Part shown: positions 26,003 to 43,584 of the stretch, piece after piece
Position numbering within the stretch: position 1 is the first letter of the stretch
Layout of the letters: each line of letters opens with the position of its first letter
NCBI GenBank assembly: GCA_963971405.1
Contig: OZ020487.1
Location: 23,049,371-23,113,370, forward strand
Direction: 5' to 3'
DNA: 64,000 nt
Source: Psococerastis gibbosa
Lineage: Eukaryota > Arthropoda > Insecta > Psocodea > Psocidae
Program-made: the position numbers and the translations under genes
The notes under the pieces: generated by a model
What the model was told of the DNA's origin: nothing
The model's database searches: none
What the model saw: only the letters and a program-made list of their open reading frames with translations

Positions 26003-26144
26003 GGGGGGTATTCCACATACGTACAACGTCAATGAAAATTATGAAATTGATGGTGGCAGCAGACATTTTTACATACTAAAAATTCTGCTGCCACCATCAA
26101 TTTCATAATTTTCATTGACGTTGTACGTATGTGGAATGGGGGCC
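26003..26144. mobile_element. Palindromic MITE, GGCG/TWA superfamily, CATACGTACAACG arm type
   Basis: A 142-bp palindrome flanked by TTA on both sides (26000-26002 and 26145-26147). The centre carries GCAGCAGACATTTTT and its partner. Confidence 0.88.
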
Positions 26145-26150
26145 TTATTA

Positions 26151-26471
26151 GGCGGGTATTCGACATACGTCAATGTCAATTGTCAGTGAAAAATTGGAAA
26201 ATGACGTAACAATGACGTAAATTGACGAGGTAGCAGAATTTTTAGTATGTCTTTAATGTCTGCTAAAACGTTATTTTTAAATTTTTCATTGACGATTGAC
26301 GTATGTGGAAAACCTGCCTCTACATACGTCAATCGTCAATGAAAAATTGAAAAATGACGTTTTAGCAGACATTAAAGACATACTAAAAATTCTGCTACCA
26401 CGTCAATTTACGTCATTGTTACGTCATTTTTCAATTTTTCATTGAAGGTTGACGTATGTGGAATATCCGCC
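26151..26471. mobile_element. Inverted dimer of two palindromic MITEs
   Basis: Two palindromes (about 26151-26310 and 26311-26471) are themselves inverted relative to each other, forming one 321-bp palindrome. Arms contain CATACGTCAATCGTCAATGA and the GTCTGCTAAAACGT core. Flanks are TTA and TAA. Confidence 0.8.
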
Positions 26472-26474
26472 TAA

Positions 26475-26729
26475 GGCGATGATTCCACCGACCGGCTGGG
26501 GCTAAATACAAAAACGGTGAGGTGGTAGCAGAAATTCAAGACTTAGGTGGGGTTTCCATCGGCCTCGCATTGCAGAATGCAAATGACATTTCTATAAAAA
26601 GAAAAACAAACATTTCCGTCAATGTCATTTGCATTCTGCAATGCGATGTCGGTGGACCTAAGTCTTGAATGTCTGCTACCACGTCACCGTTTTTGTATTT
26701 AGCCCTAGCCGGTCGGTGGAATCCTCGCC
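26475..26729. mobile_element. Palindromic MITE, GGCGCC/TWA family, copy lacking the AT-rich centre
   Basis: Same arms as the 1420 copy, but the central ~150 bp is reduced to a short A-rich loop, so the whole 255 bp is palindromic. Confidence 0.82.
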
Positions 26730-26850
26730 TTTTAATTATACCAAAATATAAATTTGCCGCTCTTTTTTAAATGAGGTGAAATGTACAACGAAAAGAATAC
26801 AAGGCAGTGATCAGGTGCGTAGAAAAGTTAGTCCTTTCAAAGGTTTCCAA

Positions 26851-27709
26851 ATATTTCAATTTTCAATTCAATTCAAATCAAATTTGTAAACAAAAAATAA
26901 ACATAGGCTTCTTGCTTGGATAAATTTGGAGTGCGTTGAGTGCGTTCCTTTCTGCATAATCGCAAAGGTGAAGAATGCGTATTTTATTTTATGTAGCATA
27001 TAAGGAAGGATTGATATAATTTTATTAATTGTCTTCAAGTAAAACAATCTATAAAAATAGGACAGCAGTTACCGTTCAAATGTATACCATTAGGCATCTG
27101 CCTGCGATGATTGGAGAATGGCTCAATGGCGGCATTCTTAAATTATCCGCTGTTATTCTAGTCATTCACATGCTAATGTTACCTGCTGTGAAAAGCCGAT
27201 GTTAATGTAATGATTAAAAATAAACTTAATAGTAGACTGCAGTGCCAATAAAGACAATAGTAGATAAATGTAAAGTGATTATAGTGGGTTATGAAATATC
27301 TAACGTAATGGTAGGATTTCGCGCTAATTTTGCTTTTTTAGTTTAAATGCCATTAGCGATGTTGAAACTTAATGCCTTGTCAACTTGTCTTACAGCCCAG
27401 GATGGCATAATTATATGCTGTAGGTGTGCTCTGTCGATTGGGTTGTTGAAATAATAAGCAATAGACCTACAGTATTGTATTAATGGATTAACTGCTAATC
27501 GTACCCTGCTGCGCTTTTTTTTACTAAGTGAATTTTACAGGAAATGTCTACTCTACGTCTCTACAGGAAACAAAAATTTCGCATTCATATTTGATTTTGT
27601 GCACTTAAAACGCACGGTTATGACATGAGTGAATTTCTGGAAAATGAAAAACTTAACTGTAGTGTAAGCTGTAAGGCATGCAGTTTTCTCTCGCAGGATC
27701 AACGTACAA
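26851..27709. other. AT-rich spacer, no gene seen
   Basis: No coding region, RNA gene or clear repeat was recognised between the MITE cluster and the 3.4-kb foldback. Confidence 0.45.
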
Positions 27710-30700
27710 ATAAGCCTGCCATACCTCCCGGATTACCCGGGAGGCTCCTTGGTTTCAGCCCAATCTCCCGGCTTCTGGGTGAATGTTGTCGGGAGGCCGT
27801 AATCTCCCGGTTTTGGAAAATGTCCCGGAAAATCTCCCTGTATTTGTAAGACATGAACATTGAGTGATGTAATTTTACGATACAGTATAAATTTTAATCG
27901 AATTGTGGGCAATTGTATTCATCGCCAGTAAATTTTAATTAATGTTACAGCTATCAATCTGCGTAAAACCCCACTATTTGAGGCCTGTTTTTCAAAAATT
28001 TTCAACCGGGGGAGACCCATGGCACCCCCTTGTTTCCAACTACCTAATTAATTCATCGCATGTAAAATCTGAACGTTATCAAAATGAAAATGCGTAAAGC
28101 CCCACAACATCCAATTTCATCTTCATCAACATCCAACAGCCAATTTTTCAAACATTTTCAACCGGGAGAGACCCCTGGGCCCCCTTATGTACAATTGTAT
28201 TTTTCGCCTTTAAAATCTAAATGTTACTGCTATCAATTTGCGTAAAACAACCCCATTAATCTAAGCCAGAAATTTTTCTACCGGGGAAGTCCCCCGGGCC
28301 CCCATGTTTGCCACTACTAGCCCTGCCGCCCCCACCCCCCCCCCCAAAAAAAAATTAGCATACACTTTATATAATAGGACATTCTATACAAAACCCTTAG
28401 TATGGAATCATGAATATGTCTTCCATGTTTAAATTATAAATTATTCTGATGTAAAAATCGTAAAACGCCACTATTTGGAACTTATATTTTCAAATTTTTC
28501 CCTCGTGGGAGACCCCCGGGCCCCCCTATTTCCAGCAATTTGAATAAGCATTTCAGCATTCCTTTGTAGCTTTAAAAAATCAATACTTTACTGCTGTTAA
28601 AATGCGTAAAACCCCACTATTTCGCCCCTATGTTTTCAAATGCAACCAGCATTATGAATAAGGATTACTGCTGCTGTTAAAATGCGTAACCACACTATTT
28701 TTCCCTTGTGCTTTCAAATTTTTCCCCCTGTTACCAGCAATATGAATAAGGATTATTGCTGCTGTTAAAATGAGTAAAACCCAACTATTTTGCTCTTACA
28801 TTTTCAAATTTATTATTTGGTCCTCCGGGGGACACCCCCGGGCTCCCCTGTTTCGATCAACATGAATAAGAATTATTGTTGCACTATTGCTGCTGTTAAA
28901 ATGCGTAAAACCTTTTTGCCGTTATATTTTCAAATTTTTCCCCCGGGGGAGACCCCCCCAACCCCCCATTGGTGCCTCTCTGCATCAGGCGCATGGGTTT
29001 TTCATGTATTGCACTGTAAATTAATGTGCCTAGTCTCGCTAAGAAACACACCAATTGCACAATCGCTGAAACATAGTTTGGCTTGGTAGGGTACACCCAC
29101 TTTTCCCGGAATGGCCCCCTCCGAAAATCTGTCCTGGACCCGCCCTTGATTTATGCGTAAAACCACATTAATTTAAGCCAACTTTTCAAAAATTTTCTAC
29201 CGGGGGAGACCCCCGGCCCCACTTGTGAGCAATTCTATTTTTCGCCTGTCAAACCCCGCTGTTACAATCTGGATGTTACTGCTATCGAAGTGCCTAAAAC
29301 CTCATTATTTAAGCCAATTTTTCAAAAACTTTCTAGCGGGGGAGACCCCCGGGCCCCCTTGTGTACAATTGTATTCGTCACCTGTCAAATCTAAATGTTT
29401 AAAAGCTGCGTACGTCTTAAATTAATATTATATCTTACCAATTTCAATGATTGTTTAGACTCGCCTGATTTATTTTTCAAAAAACCGGGAGGTTTCAGTT
29501 TGGCTTATACAGTATACACTATACCTATTTTTTTCGACATCCAGGGCATGTGCAATAAGTTAGCATCAAAAATATAGAGGGCCTCCACGGGGAAACCCGT
29601 TCTCAAGGACGTACGCAGCCTTTAGACATTTAGATTTGACACGCGACGAATACAATTGCACACAAGGGGGGCCCGGGGGTCTCCCCCGGGAGAATTTTGT
29701 TGAAAAGTTGGCTTAAAATAATGTGGTTTTACGCATTTTGATAGCAGTAACGTTCAGATTTTACATGCGATGAATGAAGTAGGTAGTTGGAAACAGGGGG
29801 GGGGGGGGCTGGGGGTCTCCCCCGCCCGAAAATTTTTGAAAAACAGATACGCAGATTGACAGCAGTTACATATATTTGAATTTACAGGCGAAAAATACAA
29901 TTGCACACAAAGGGGGCCCGGGGGTCACCCCCGGTAGAATTTTTTTTAAAAAATAGGCTTAAATTAATGTGGTTTTACGCATTTAGTTAGCAGTTGGCCT
30001 ACAAAATAATTTGTTACGCCAATCATTTTTGAAAAATATACGAATTGTTATTTATTTATTTTAGTAATGTTCAGATTTTAGAGGCGATAAATATACTAAG
30101 TTAGTAGTGGCAAACAAGGGGGCCAGGGGGTCTCCCCCGGTAGAAAAATTTGTAAAACTTGGCTTAAAATAATGGGGCTTTACGTATACTGATAGCAGTA
30201 ACATTTAGATTTTAAAGGCGAAAAATATAATTGCACATAGGGTGGGCCCGGGGGTCTCCCCCGGTTAAATTATTTTGAAAAATTGGCTTGATGTAGTGGG
30301 GTTCCGCTCAGGCGGTCCCAGACCACATGAAAGGGGGAGGCACTTGTCAGTAGCGTAACGATAGGTTTTCGAAGGGGCGGTGTATAATTTGGCGCCTCTC
30401 CACCCATTTTCATAAAAGTGTATAAAATGGGGAAAGCCGTTCTCATGGACGAACGCAGCTTTTACATTAACGACGTTAGTGTCCTTTGCGCATGAGTCAG
30501 AGGGTTCGGAGGATATGATGGGGGGCCCGGGGGCTCCCCCGGGAGAAGATATTGGGGTTTTACTCATTTTCAGAGCAATAAGGTTTCTATATTACAGGGA
30601 ATTAATAAAATTGTGCACAAGGGGGGCCCGGGAGATTTTTTTTTTTTTAAATAGGGCTAAAATAGTGGCGTTTTACGCATTTTGAGCTCAGTTAACACTT

Positions 30701-31107
30701 GGATTTTAGAGGCAAAGAATATAACTGCCTTCCAAGGGGGGGGGGGGGCATTGCCCGCAGTGCCGGTCGCTGCGTCCGCCTCTGGAATTAAGTAGGTAGT
30801 TGGAAACAAGGGGGCCCGGGGGTTTCCCCCAGTTGAAAAATTGTGAGAAACAGGCCTGAAATAGTGGGTTTTTGCGGAGATTAGAATTATAGGCGATGAA
30901 TACAATTGCACACAATTCGATTAAAATTTATACTTAATCGTAAAATTACATCACTCAATTTCATGTCTTAGAAAAACAGGGAGATTTTCCGGGACATTTT
31001 CCAAAACCAGGAGAATACGGCCTCCCGACAACATTCACCCGGGAGCCGGGAGATTGGGCTGAAAACCAGGAGCCTCCCGGGTAAACCGGGAGGTATGGCA
31101 GGCTTAT
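27710..31107. mobile_element. 3.4-kb foldback element with opposed tandem-repeat arms
   Basis: Inverted ends of about 220 bp start ATAAGCCTGCCATACCTCCC (27710 onwards; inverted to 31107). They are rich in CTCCCGG motifs and extend to GTGCAATTGTATTCATCG-like sequence. Inside, from about 27950 to 29470, units containing GCGTAAAACCCCACTATTT and GGGGGAGACCCCCGGGCCCC repeat in one orientation. From about 29600 to 30900 the same unit runs the other way. No transposase was seen. A truncated CAGAGGCGG-type hAT piece lies near 30308-30785. Confidence 0.8.
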
Positions 31108-31126
31108 CCTAGAGCCTAAAGGCTAA

Positions 31127-31270
31127 GGCGCTGGTTCCACCAGCGTCAATAGTGATATTAAATGTTTTTTGGTAGCAGACATTTTTAGACTGTCTAAAAC
31201 TGTCTATAAATGTCTGCTACCACGTTAAAAAACATTTAATATCACTATTGACGTTGGTGGAATCCCCGCC
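31127..31270. mobile_element. Palindromic MITE, GGCG/TWA superfamily, AGCGTCAATAGTG arm type
   Basis: Flanked by TAA on both sides (31124-31126 and 31271-31273). Arms contain CGTCAATAGTGATATTAAAT and the GGTAGCAGACATTT core. Confidence 0.88.
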
Positions 31271-31398
31271 TAAACATGCTCTGCTCTACTAGGGTAAATT
31301 ATTTTGTTGCATGTTACTTTACTTTACTCTTCAATGTCTTCTACCACGTCAATACCACCATTTCTATCACTATTGACGTCGGTGGAATAAGCGCGTAA

Positions 31399-31536
31399 GC
31401 GGGGTTTCCATTGACCTCGCATTGCAGAATGTACATGACGTCGACGTGGTAGCAGACATTAAAGACTTATTATTGATGTCTGCTACTACGTCAACGTATG
31501 TGCATTCTGCAATGCGAGGTCAATGGAAACCCCGCC
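31399..31536. mobile_element. Palindromic MITE, CATTGCAGAATG arm type
   Basis: GCGGGGTTTCCATTGACCTC at the left pairs with the inverted right end. The core is GACGTGGTAGCAGACATT. It is embedded in remnants of related ends (GTCGGTGGAATAAGCGCG and TGTGGAAGCCCCGCC), so it is probably nested in an older copy. Confidence 0.75.
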
Positions 31537-31702
31537 GTATGTGGAAGCCCCGCCTAACTACAATCTACAAACTAGAAGTTTTCTGTATCTGTGATACGGT
31601 ACTGCGAAAAAACAATGTAACGTAATATAAGTTTTCTTATCAATTCAAAAAATAACATATGTGTAGCTTAGTTCCTTCATTTTAATTTACAGTTAGAAAA
31701 AA

Positions 31703-38138
<6,436 letters not shown>

Positions 38139-38659
38139 TGATTTCATTGTATTTTAAGGATTTTTCACAGTGTGACAATCCGAACTTTCATAATATCTAG
38201 GCCTAATCAAACTTGTTTTCCTTTAGATAGATAGAGGCCAGAGGCTTAACTATAAACAGAAAAAGCCGGACCCCAAGTTTTCAAAAAATAGCAATTTAGC
38301 ACGTAAACCCAACAGTTCTGAATTCTGCCTCCTAAAAAAATCTGCATACGCCCTAGGACGTAGCCTACCTAGTTAGGCTAGCTATAATTTGCCAAACTAA
38401 GCATCAAAATATTTTAAACAATTTTAATTAATCATCACGCCTGAACATTTAAAAAAGTTGTTTAGTCTGTGGCGAAAAACTTTTATAAATTCATGGTTCT
38501 GATACAGTTGTAGGTCCGGCAACGATCGTCTCGTCTTTTTTCATTAGAAATTTTGCGGTTGCCGGTCTTGGGCCGAAAAGAGCTGTACCCGTTCCGTTTA
38601 GGGCAATATACATTCTACGGTTAATAGCATCTCGGGACAGGCTAGATTGTTTTACAGAT

Positions 38660-38970
38660 TTTTTAGAGTTGTGTGGACTATGCACTATGTGGGGTTACGG
38701 ACTATTCTCCCAGTCACGATTTGCCGACGCCTTTCCCATTGTAGCTATAGGGCTAGCGAAAGATTTCTCGACTATTTCGCCTGTTGGCATAAAGCCGACC
38801 GCACAAAACTGCGCACGGTTGTCCCCTCGACACGGCAGATCATGGAAATCTTCTGAATTAGACTTGTTTTGCACCGACCATCAAACCCTATCCCTTCAAT
38901 GGAAAAGACGACGGCAAATCGCGACTGGTAGAATCGTCCGTGTGTACCGGTCCAAACACAAAAATGGCGG
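38660..38970. repeat. Diverged inverted repeat downstream of E(z)
   Basis: CAGTCACGATTTGCCGACGC near 38710 pairs with the complement of sequence near 38930 (CAGTCGCGATTTGCCGTCGT on the minus strand). Probably an old TIR element. Confidence 0.5.
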
Positions 38971-39390
38971 CAGCACGCCCAGTCACTGAGAGACATAATC
39001 TAATCACCCAGTTTGTATATTATTTTATGCTCTGATGTTTCTGTACAGTATGAAGATATTTTTGCTTTATTTACAGTAGCTTTAGGTATAGCTCCATGTA
39101 CTGATTCTTGGCCCTGCAGCTTATTTGGTGTCATTGATCGTTATTCAATTATACATTTTTATTGCCGATTGAATGGCTGGGTGACCTAACTTGAGTATTG
39201 TTTATTTTGAAATTTAACCATAAATTTGCATACATGCACGTACACACTAATAATGGACTTTTTTGCAGCTATCATCGGAAAAGTTATTAATGCTCCATTC
39301 GAACAACCACATTGATCGATGTTGAAACTAATATAAAATCATCAGTTCATTTAAACCTTGCCATAGATATCAGCTGTTTACATTTTCACA

Positions 39391-39396
39391 TTTATT
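39391..39396 (-). terminator. Candidate polyadenylation signal for COX6B
   Basis: AATAAA on the minus strand, 113 nt downstream of the COX6B stop codon, a suitable distance for a short 3' UTR. AT-rich sequence makes such hexamers common by chance, so this rests on position. Confidence 0.45.
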
Positions 39397-39508
39397 TCAA
39401 ATTAACAAAACAACAGTTAAAATGCAGCCCTTAGGCCTATCATGTACTTAACCAGAGTGGTAATGAAGTGACTGGAATATTCTAAATAGTCTAATTTCTT
39501 CAATTACA

Positions 39509-41823
39509 TTAGATGCGTCCGGCGAAAGTGCCCTCCTCTAGCTGGGTATTCCATTTTTCTACCCATGCATTGGGGCACATTGTAGTGAATACTTTCTTGA
39601 AGTAGTTGCAGGGTTCGTAGTCGACCCCTCTCGCCTTTTGGCAGCGGTGGTAATCGAGGTAACTTATATAACAATGCCTGAAAACACAATTTTACCTAAG
39701 TAAAATATGCGGATAGGACTAACAATCTGATGTTAATGAATTGGTTCAAAAAGGGCAATGATCTTGTGGGAAATAATTGATTTGGCCTGCTTTCTGTGAA
39801 TTGAGTGCTCAAACAACCTGTACCACCGTTGATTTCATAAATTTTCATTTATATTATAAATAGCACTCGTTCATTTAAAATTGTGTAATAAGTAGTCCTC
39901 GTGGACTGTGACCACGAACTGCAGCATCAAGCCTTGCAAGATATAAATTAAAAGAGAAATGGGGTTATGTTAAGTAGGCCTAGGCCCATAAAACGCCCTT
40001 CCGGACATTATTATTGCTTTCCTATTTATAAGTTAGTATAAGGAAAGGAAAGTTTTAAATTTCCAGATTTTGATGAAATGCGGCATGTACGATCGCAAAA
40101 ATCATATAAATAAATAAATAAATAATTAATTTCCTTCATTCAATATACATTCAAATGTTACAATTTTACATCAGTAAATGAAGGTAGGGCTCAGGACTAT
40201 TTTTTAGCATTTATTTTGGACTAACTCAATTATTTTTAAATTTACATATTGCTTATGTAAACAAACCCCAACGTCACTTGTCCCTTGATAGTTAGTATTA
40301 GTAAAAAACAATTTCATGAAGAATGATAACAAAAAAGAACCGGTCCGAGTTTACTCGAACATGCTTTCCAATCTATCAATTAGTAGATGGAGAATATGAG
40401 TAATTTCATGGTAAATAATTTTCCTATGGCTAAATTAAATTTCGGATATCATGGTTGTCCACCTGACGTCACTGGACGTGAGGTCAATTCTAGATAGGTC
40501 AGGCAGGGCACGCAATGCATTTGAGCGTGAATTTTCTTTCAAAAAAAAAAAAATTTTTGCACTAAATCAAATAGTTTTTTGGGAAAGCAACCTGTCCGGT
40601 TTCGTTACTCAATTTAACACCTAAAACATGCCTGAAGGTAGAAATCATCGATTGAAAGGTTTCGCTGAAAAATTATTTTTTAGTCATTTTTCATTACAAT
40701 TTAGTTATTTTTATTTTTTACCCCCAGAAGCAAACTATCAAGGGGCAAGCGACCCCCCGCATTCTATTAACATTAATAACGACTACAATACATGTGAATT
40801 TAAAAGAAATCGATGGAGCCGTTTTTGAGTAATCATTTTTTTTAGAGTTTTTTTTAAAACGTTTTTTGAGAATAAAATCACCTCAAACTAAGTTAACCCA
40901 AAAGAGAAAAAAATGGTCCCGAGGCATGATTTGTGTGAACCTACATGCCAAATTTCATAAAAATCGATTGAGTAGTTTGCCCAGAAATCGACGAACAGAC
41001 AGAGCGACAGACATTTCCTAAAAAACACTTTTTTGGGTTCCTGGGACCTCTAAACGTGTAAATCCGTTGGAATCGAAAATTTCGACCATCACATAGCTTA
41101 TACTACGTATAAATTGGAAAGCAAAAATGTTCTATCGATGCTTTCTAACTTCAGGTACGTTAAAGGTGTTAAATAGAGTAACAAACCCGAACAGGTTGCT
41201 CCCCCCCCCCCCACAAAATTTTGGTTTTGAATAAAATGGGGTAGGGAAAGTCGAGGCAACCGAAATTTAACCCTATGACCATTATTTATCTTGGAACTAC
41301 TCATGTTATCTGTCTCGGTATACTAGTTGATAGAGTACGCATAAAGCATGTACGGGTTCACTCGTATCGGTTCTATTATTATTATTCTTAATACATTTGT
41401 TGACTTACTACTTCCGGGCTAATAAGTCCGATTCATTATGCAATTAATAAGTCTTGTCCGTGTATATGAAAGCAAAATAATATTTAAGTTAGCCGACTAG
41501 TTAGCTGCGACGGCATGGCTCGCAAGGCTCACCTTAGGCGCAAAGTCCACCGACCTCACATTTGATAGTGATCCAGATATTGACGTGGTAGCAGACATTA
41601 ATGACAGTCTAAAAATGTCTGCTACCACGTCAATATCTGGGTCACTATCAAATGCGAGGTCGGTGGACTTTGCGCCTTAGCTCTGTGAGCCAGCGTTTTG
41701 CTAGCGGTTATTTTTTGGAGGTTCCATCCTGGATACTTACTTAGTTTGGTTCGTATTGGGAAAGCGAGGGTCAAAAGGTGCCGTAGACAACTCATATTGC
41801 TGAGGGCTTCCCTTGGCAGCCAT
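39509..41823 (-). CDS. COX6B: Cytochrome c oxidase subunit 6B (2 exons, 83 aa)
   Basis: Small nuclear-encoded subunit of mitochondrial complex IV, located on the intermembrane-space side. Exon 1 is 41823-41741 (ATG to a GTAAGT donor) and exon 2 is 39677-39509 (TTTTCAG acceptor to TAA). Joined they give 252 nt. The N-terminus contains TAPFDPRFPNTNQTK, a family hallmark. The twin-cysteine fold is intact: C-x9-C in HCYISYLDYHRC and C-x10-C in CNYFKKVFTTMC. The C-terminus ends EEGTFAGRI, like other COX6B proteins, and the length of 83 is typical. Neither exon is obvious as a long open frame, so it is easily missed. The 2.06-kb intron holds a TTGCTTTCC-family repeat (about 40339-41128) and a perfect hairpin MITE (41537-41676). 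Confidence 0.95.
40339..41128 (-). repeat. TTGCTTTCC-family element, copy in COX6B intron
   Basis: Inverted relative to 62438-63290. Its ends are TTGGAAAGCA-type (41128) and CGAACATGCTTTCCAA (40358). It shares GGTCCCGAGGCATGATTTGT, AACCTGTCCGGTTTCGT and CCACCTGACGTCACTGGA-type blocks. A related fragment is at 40010-40110. Confidence 0.75.
41537..41676. mobile_element. Near-perfect hairpin MITE, GGCG/TWA superfamily
   Basis: Two 63-nt arms with only two mismatches and a 14-nt loop; flanked by TTA on both sides (41534-41536 and 41677-41679). The core is GACGTGGTAGCAGACATT. It lies in the COX6B intron, 65 bp downstream (minus strand) of the exon 1 donor. Confidence 0.92.
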
Positions 41824-41999
41824 AACTGCTACGGACATAGTTACTGTAACAAAGATAACGTCTGCATTAAAATAATGTACGTACCGTATGCCCTCGTGCG
41901 AGGGTGTGAAGACGCAAAGTGAAAAAATAGTGCATGATTTGGGGGTTTACCAGATGATAACAAAAGAATCCGAAATATATCTTTTATGTAGGTCAGTTA

Positions 42000-43580
42000 T
42001 CAGTATCTGGTAGTCAGTTAATAACATGAACTGAAAACAGCAATGGCCAAACCCAATGATTGTCACTCTTATAGGCCTGAAATGCGGACAAAAATGTAGT
42101 CGAAGGCCTACCCACGTTACTGGAATACTCTGCTGCAGATTTATCTCGTTAAGGAAATGGAATAGGTGAAACTGGGCTATTGGGCCGTGTTCGATCGTTT
42201 TTCTTTATATTCAGCTATTTCCATTCTATTGGTTTCCTGTTTCTTCCGATTTGGTAAGACAAAACTACTATGAGTAGGGCACTGGACAACGACTATCTAA
42301 AACACTGACCCCCTTTCTACCACTTTTGGCCAAACATCAAGGAACCGGACTGCCGCTGTTCGAACAGCCCTGTCCAGTTCCTGAAGTAGGTTGATGTATG
42401 AAAAAAGCTGTCAATGCCCTCGGTACTGTAGCAGGGTGATCAGTTATCCCCTCCTCTTGGCCGAATCTCTTCGATCCGAAAACGTACTTCCAGACAAATC
42501 GCCAACAGCTGCGGTCGAAATCGGCAGTTGCTACTGAGCCTGCGAGACAGACTTCGCAGTCTACGTAGCTTCACTGAACATGTTGACGAACAGTTTTGAA
42601 GTACGCTTTCAGATCGACCACGACCCATTAGTCCAGATACTCCTGTTTTCAACTCAGCTCAGCCATAATAGCCTTTGGAATTACATATACGATGTTGCCT
42701 CACAACACCCAATAATTTCAATATCATCACGACCATGACATCAGTTGCTGATTATTTTCTGAGTAGTAGTAGACTAGTAGTGGTATTCTCTTTAATAATG
42801 CTGTGTCTGCAAAACATAATACCTGCAGTGATTCTGAGCAGCCGCTGGTAAGCTTATAAAATGTTATGTACGACTTGGGCTAGTCAATTTACGCATGAGT
42901 ATGAGTACGAGGTGCGGTGTCTTTACATTATGTGTTTCAGCACAGCTTATACATGAACCTACAATTTACGCACCTTCCTACGAACTACATAAATTATCGT
43001 GATACTTAAACTAAATAGAATGTAGATCTAAAAAATCCAGCGGGCCCCGGCGACTTTGTACCGCCTACAGTCAATGAATGCATGTTGTAATAAGATAGAC
43101 GCAAATGTATTATTTTCAATTTCCCCGTCCCCTCCACTACATTTTTTATTGTATATACATTACTTCCCCGTTCCTCTATTAATAACAAATCGACTGTTAA
43201 CGAAGTTTAGCTAGACCGTCAAGCCAGCTATTTAATTATTTTCATATATTTAATTAGCCTACCTATTATTTTTCCGATATTTTAATAGCTAGTAGAGATG
43301 AATCCAACAAATCCGAGATAATTATAATTGGTCAAGCTGTTCTTGACTTTAGCGTGTTCTAATGTAAAACTCGACTTTGTTACACGTATATAGAATTTTC
43401 ACCGCTAATGCTATGTCCATCGCCGAAAGGGATTCTATTTAATTTCAGACGAACAACAATTTTCCTACCTAAGTCTACATCTTCGGTTTTTTACGAAACA
43501 AACGAATGCACGGTGATTTATTAAAAAGAACTTGTCATACATACTAACTGGGATAATTATAATTACAGCTAGGCCTATAC
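42000..43580. other. Upstream of COX6B; no further gene seen
   Basis: Holds a diverged copy (about 42430-42660) of the 18690-18960 repeat. Otherwise AT-rich and without a recognisable gene. Confidence 0.45.
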
Positions 43581-43584
43581 TAAG

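Larger units (their letters stand above)
25913..26850. mobile_element. Outer inverted-repeat element enclosing a cluster of palindromic MITEs
   Basis: The left arm (about 25913-25996) and right arm (about 26773-26850) are inverted copies. They share GAAAGGACTAACT-, TCTACGCAC-, TGATCACTGCCTTGTAT- and TGTACATTT-type blocks. Everything between the arms is made of GGCG/TWA palindromes, which occupy the centre of the outer palindrome. Confidence 0.75.

Noticed and set aside
30308..30785. A third complete CAGAGGCGG hAT copy
   Set aside because: The left tip is incomplete and the 8-bp flanks do not match, so it is treated as a fragment inside the foldback.
27950..30900. CRISPR-like or centromeric satellite array
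   Set aside because: Repeats are 60-130 bp, diverged, reverse orientation midway and are enclosed by transposon-like inverted ends.
38669..38989. 106-codon plus-strand frame downstream of E(z)
   Set aside because: It lies across a diverged inverted repeat; the open frame seems incidental.
39504..39689. 61-codon minus-strand frame starting MCFQALLYKLPRLPPLPKGE
   Set aside because: Wrong frame over COX6B exon 2; the adjacent frame encodes the conserved twin-cysteine motif.
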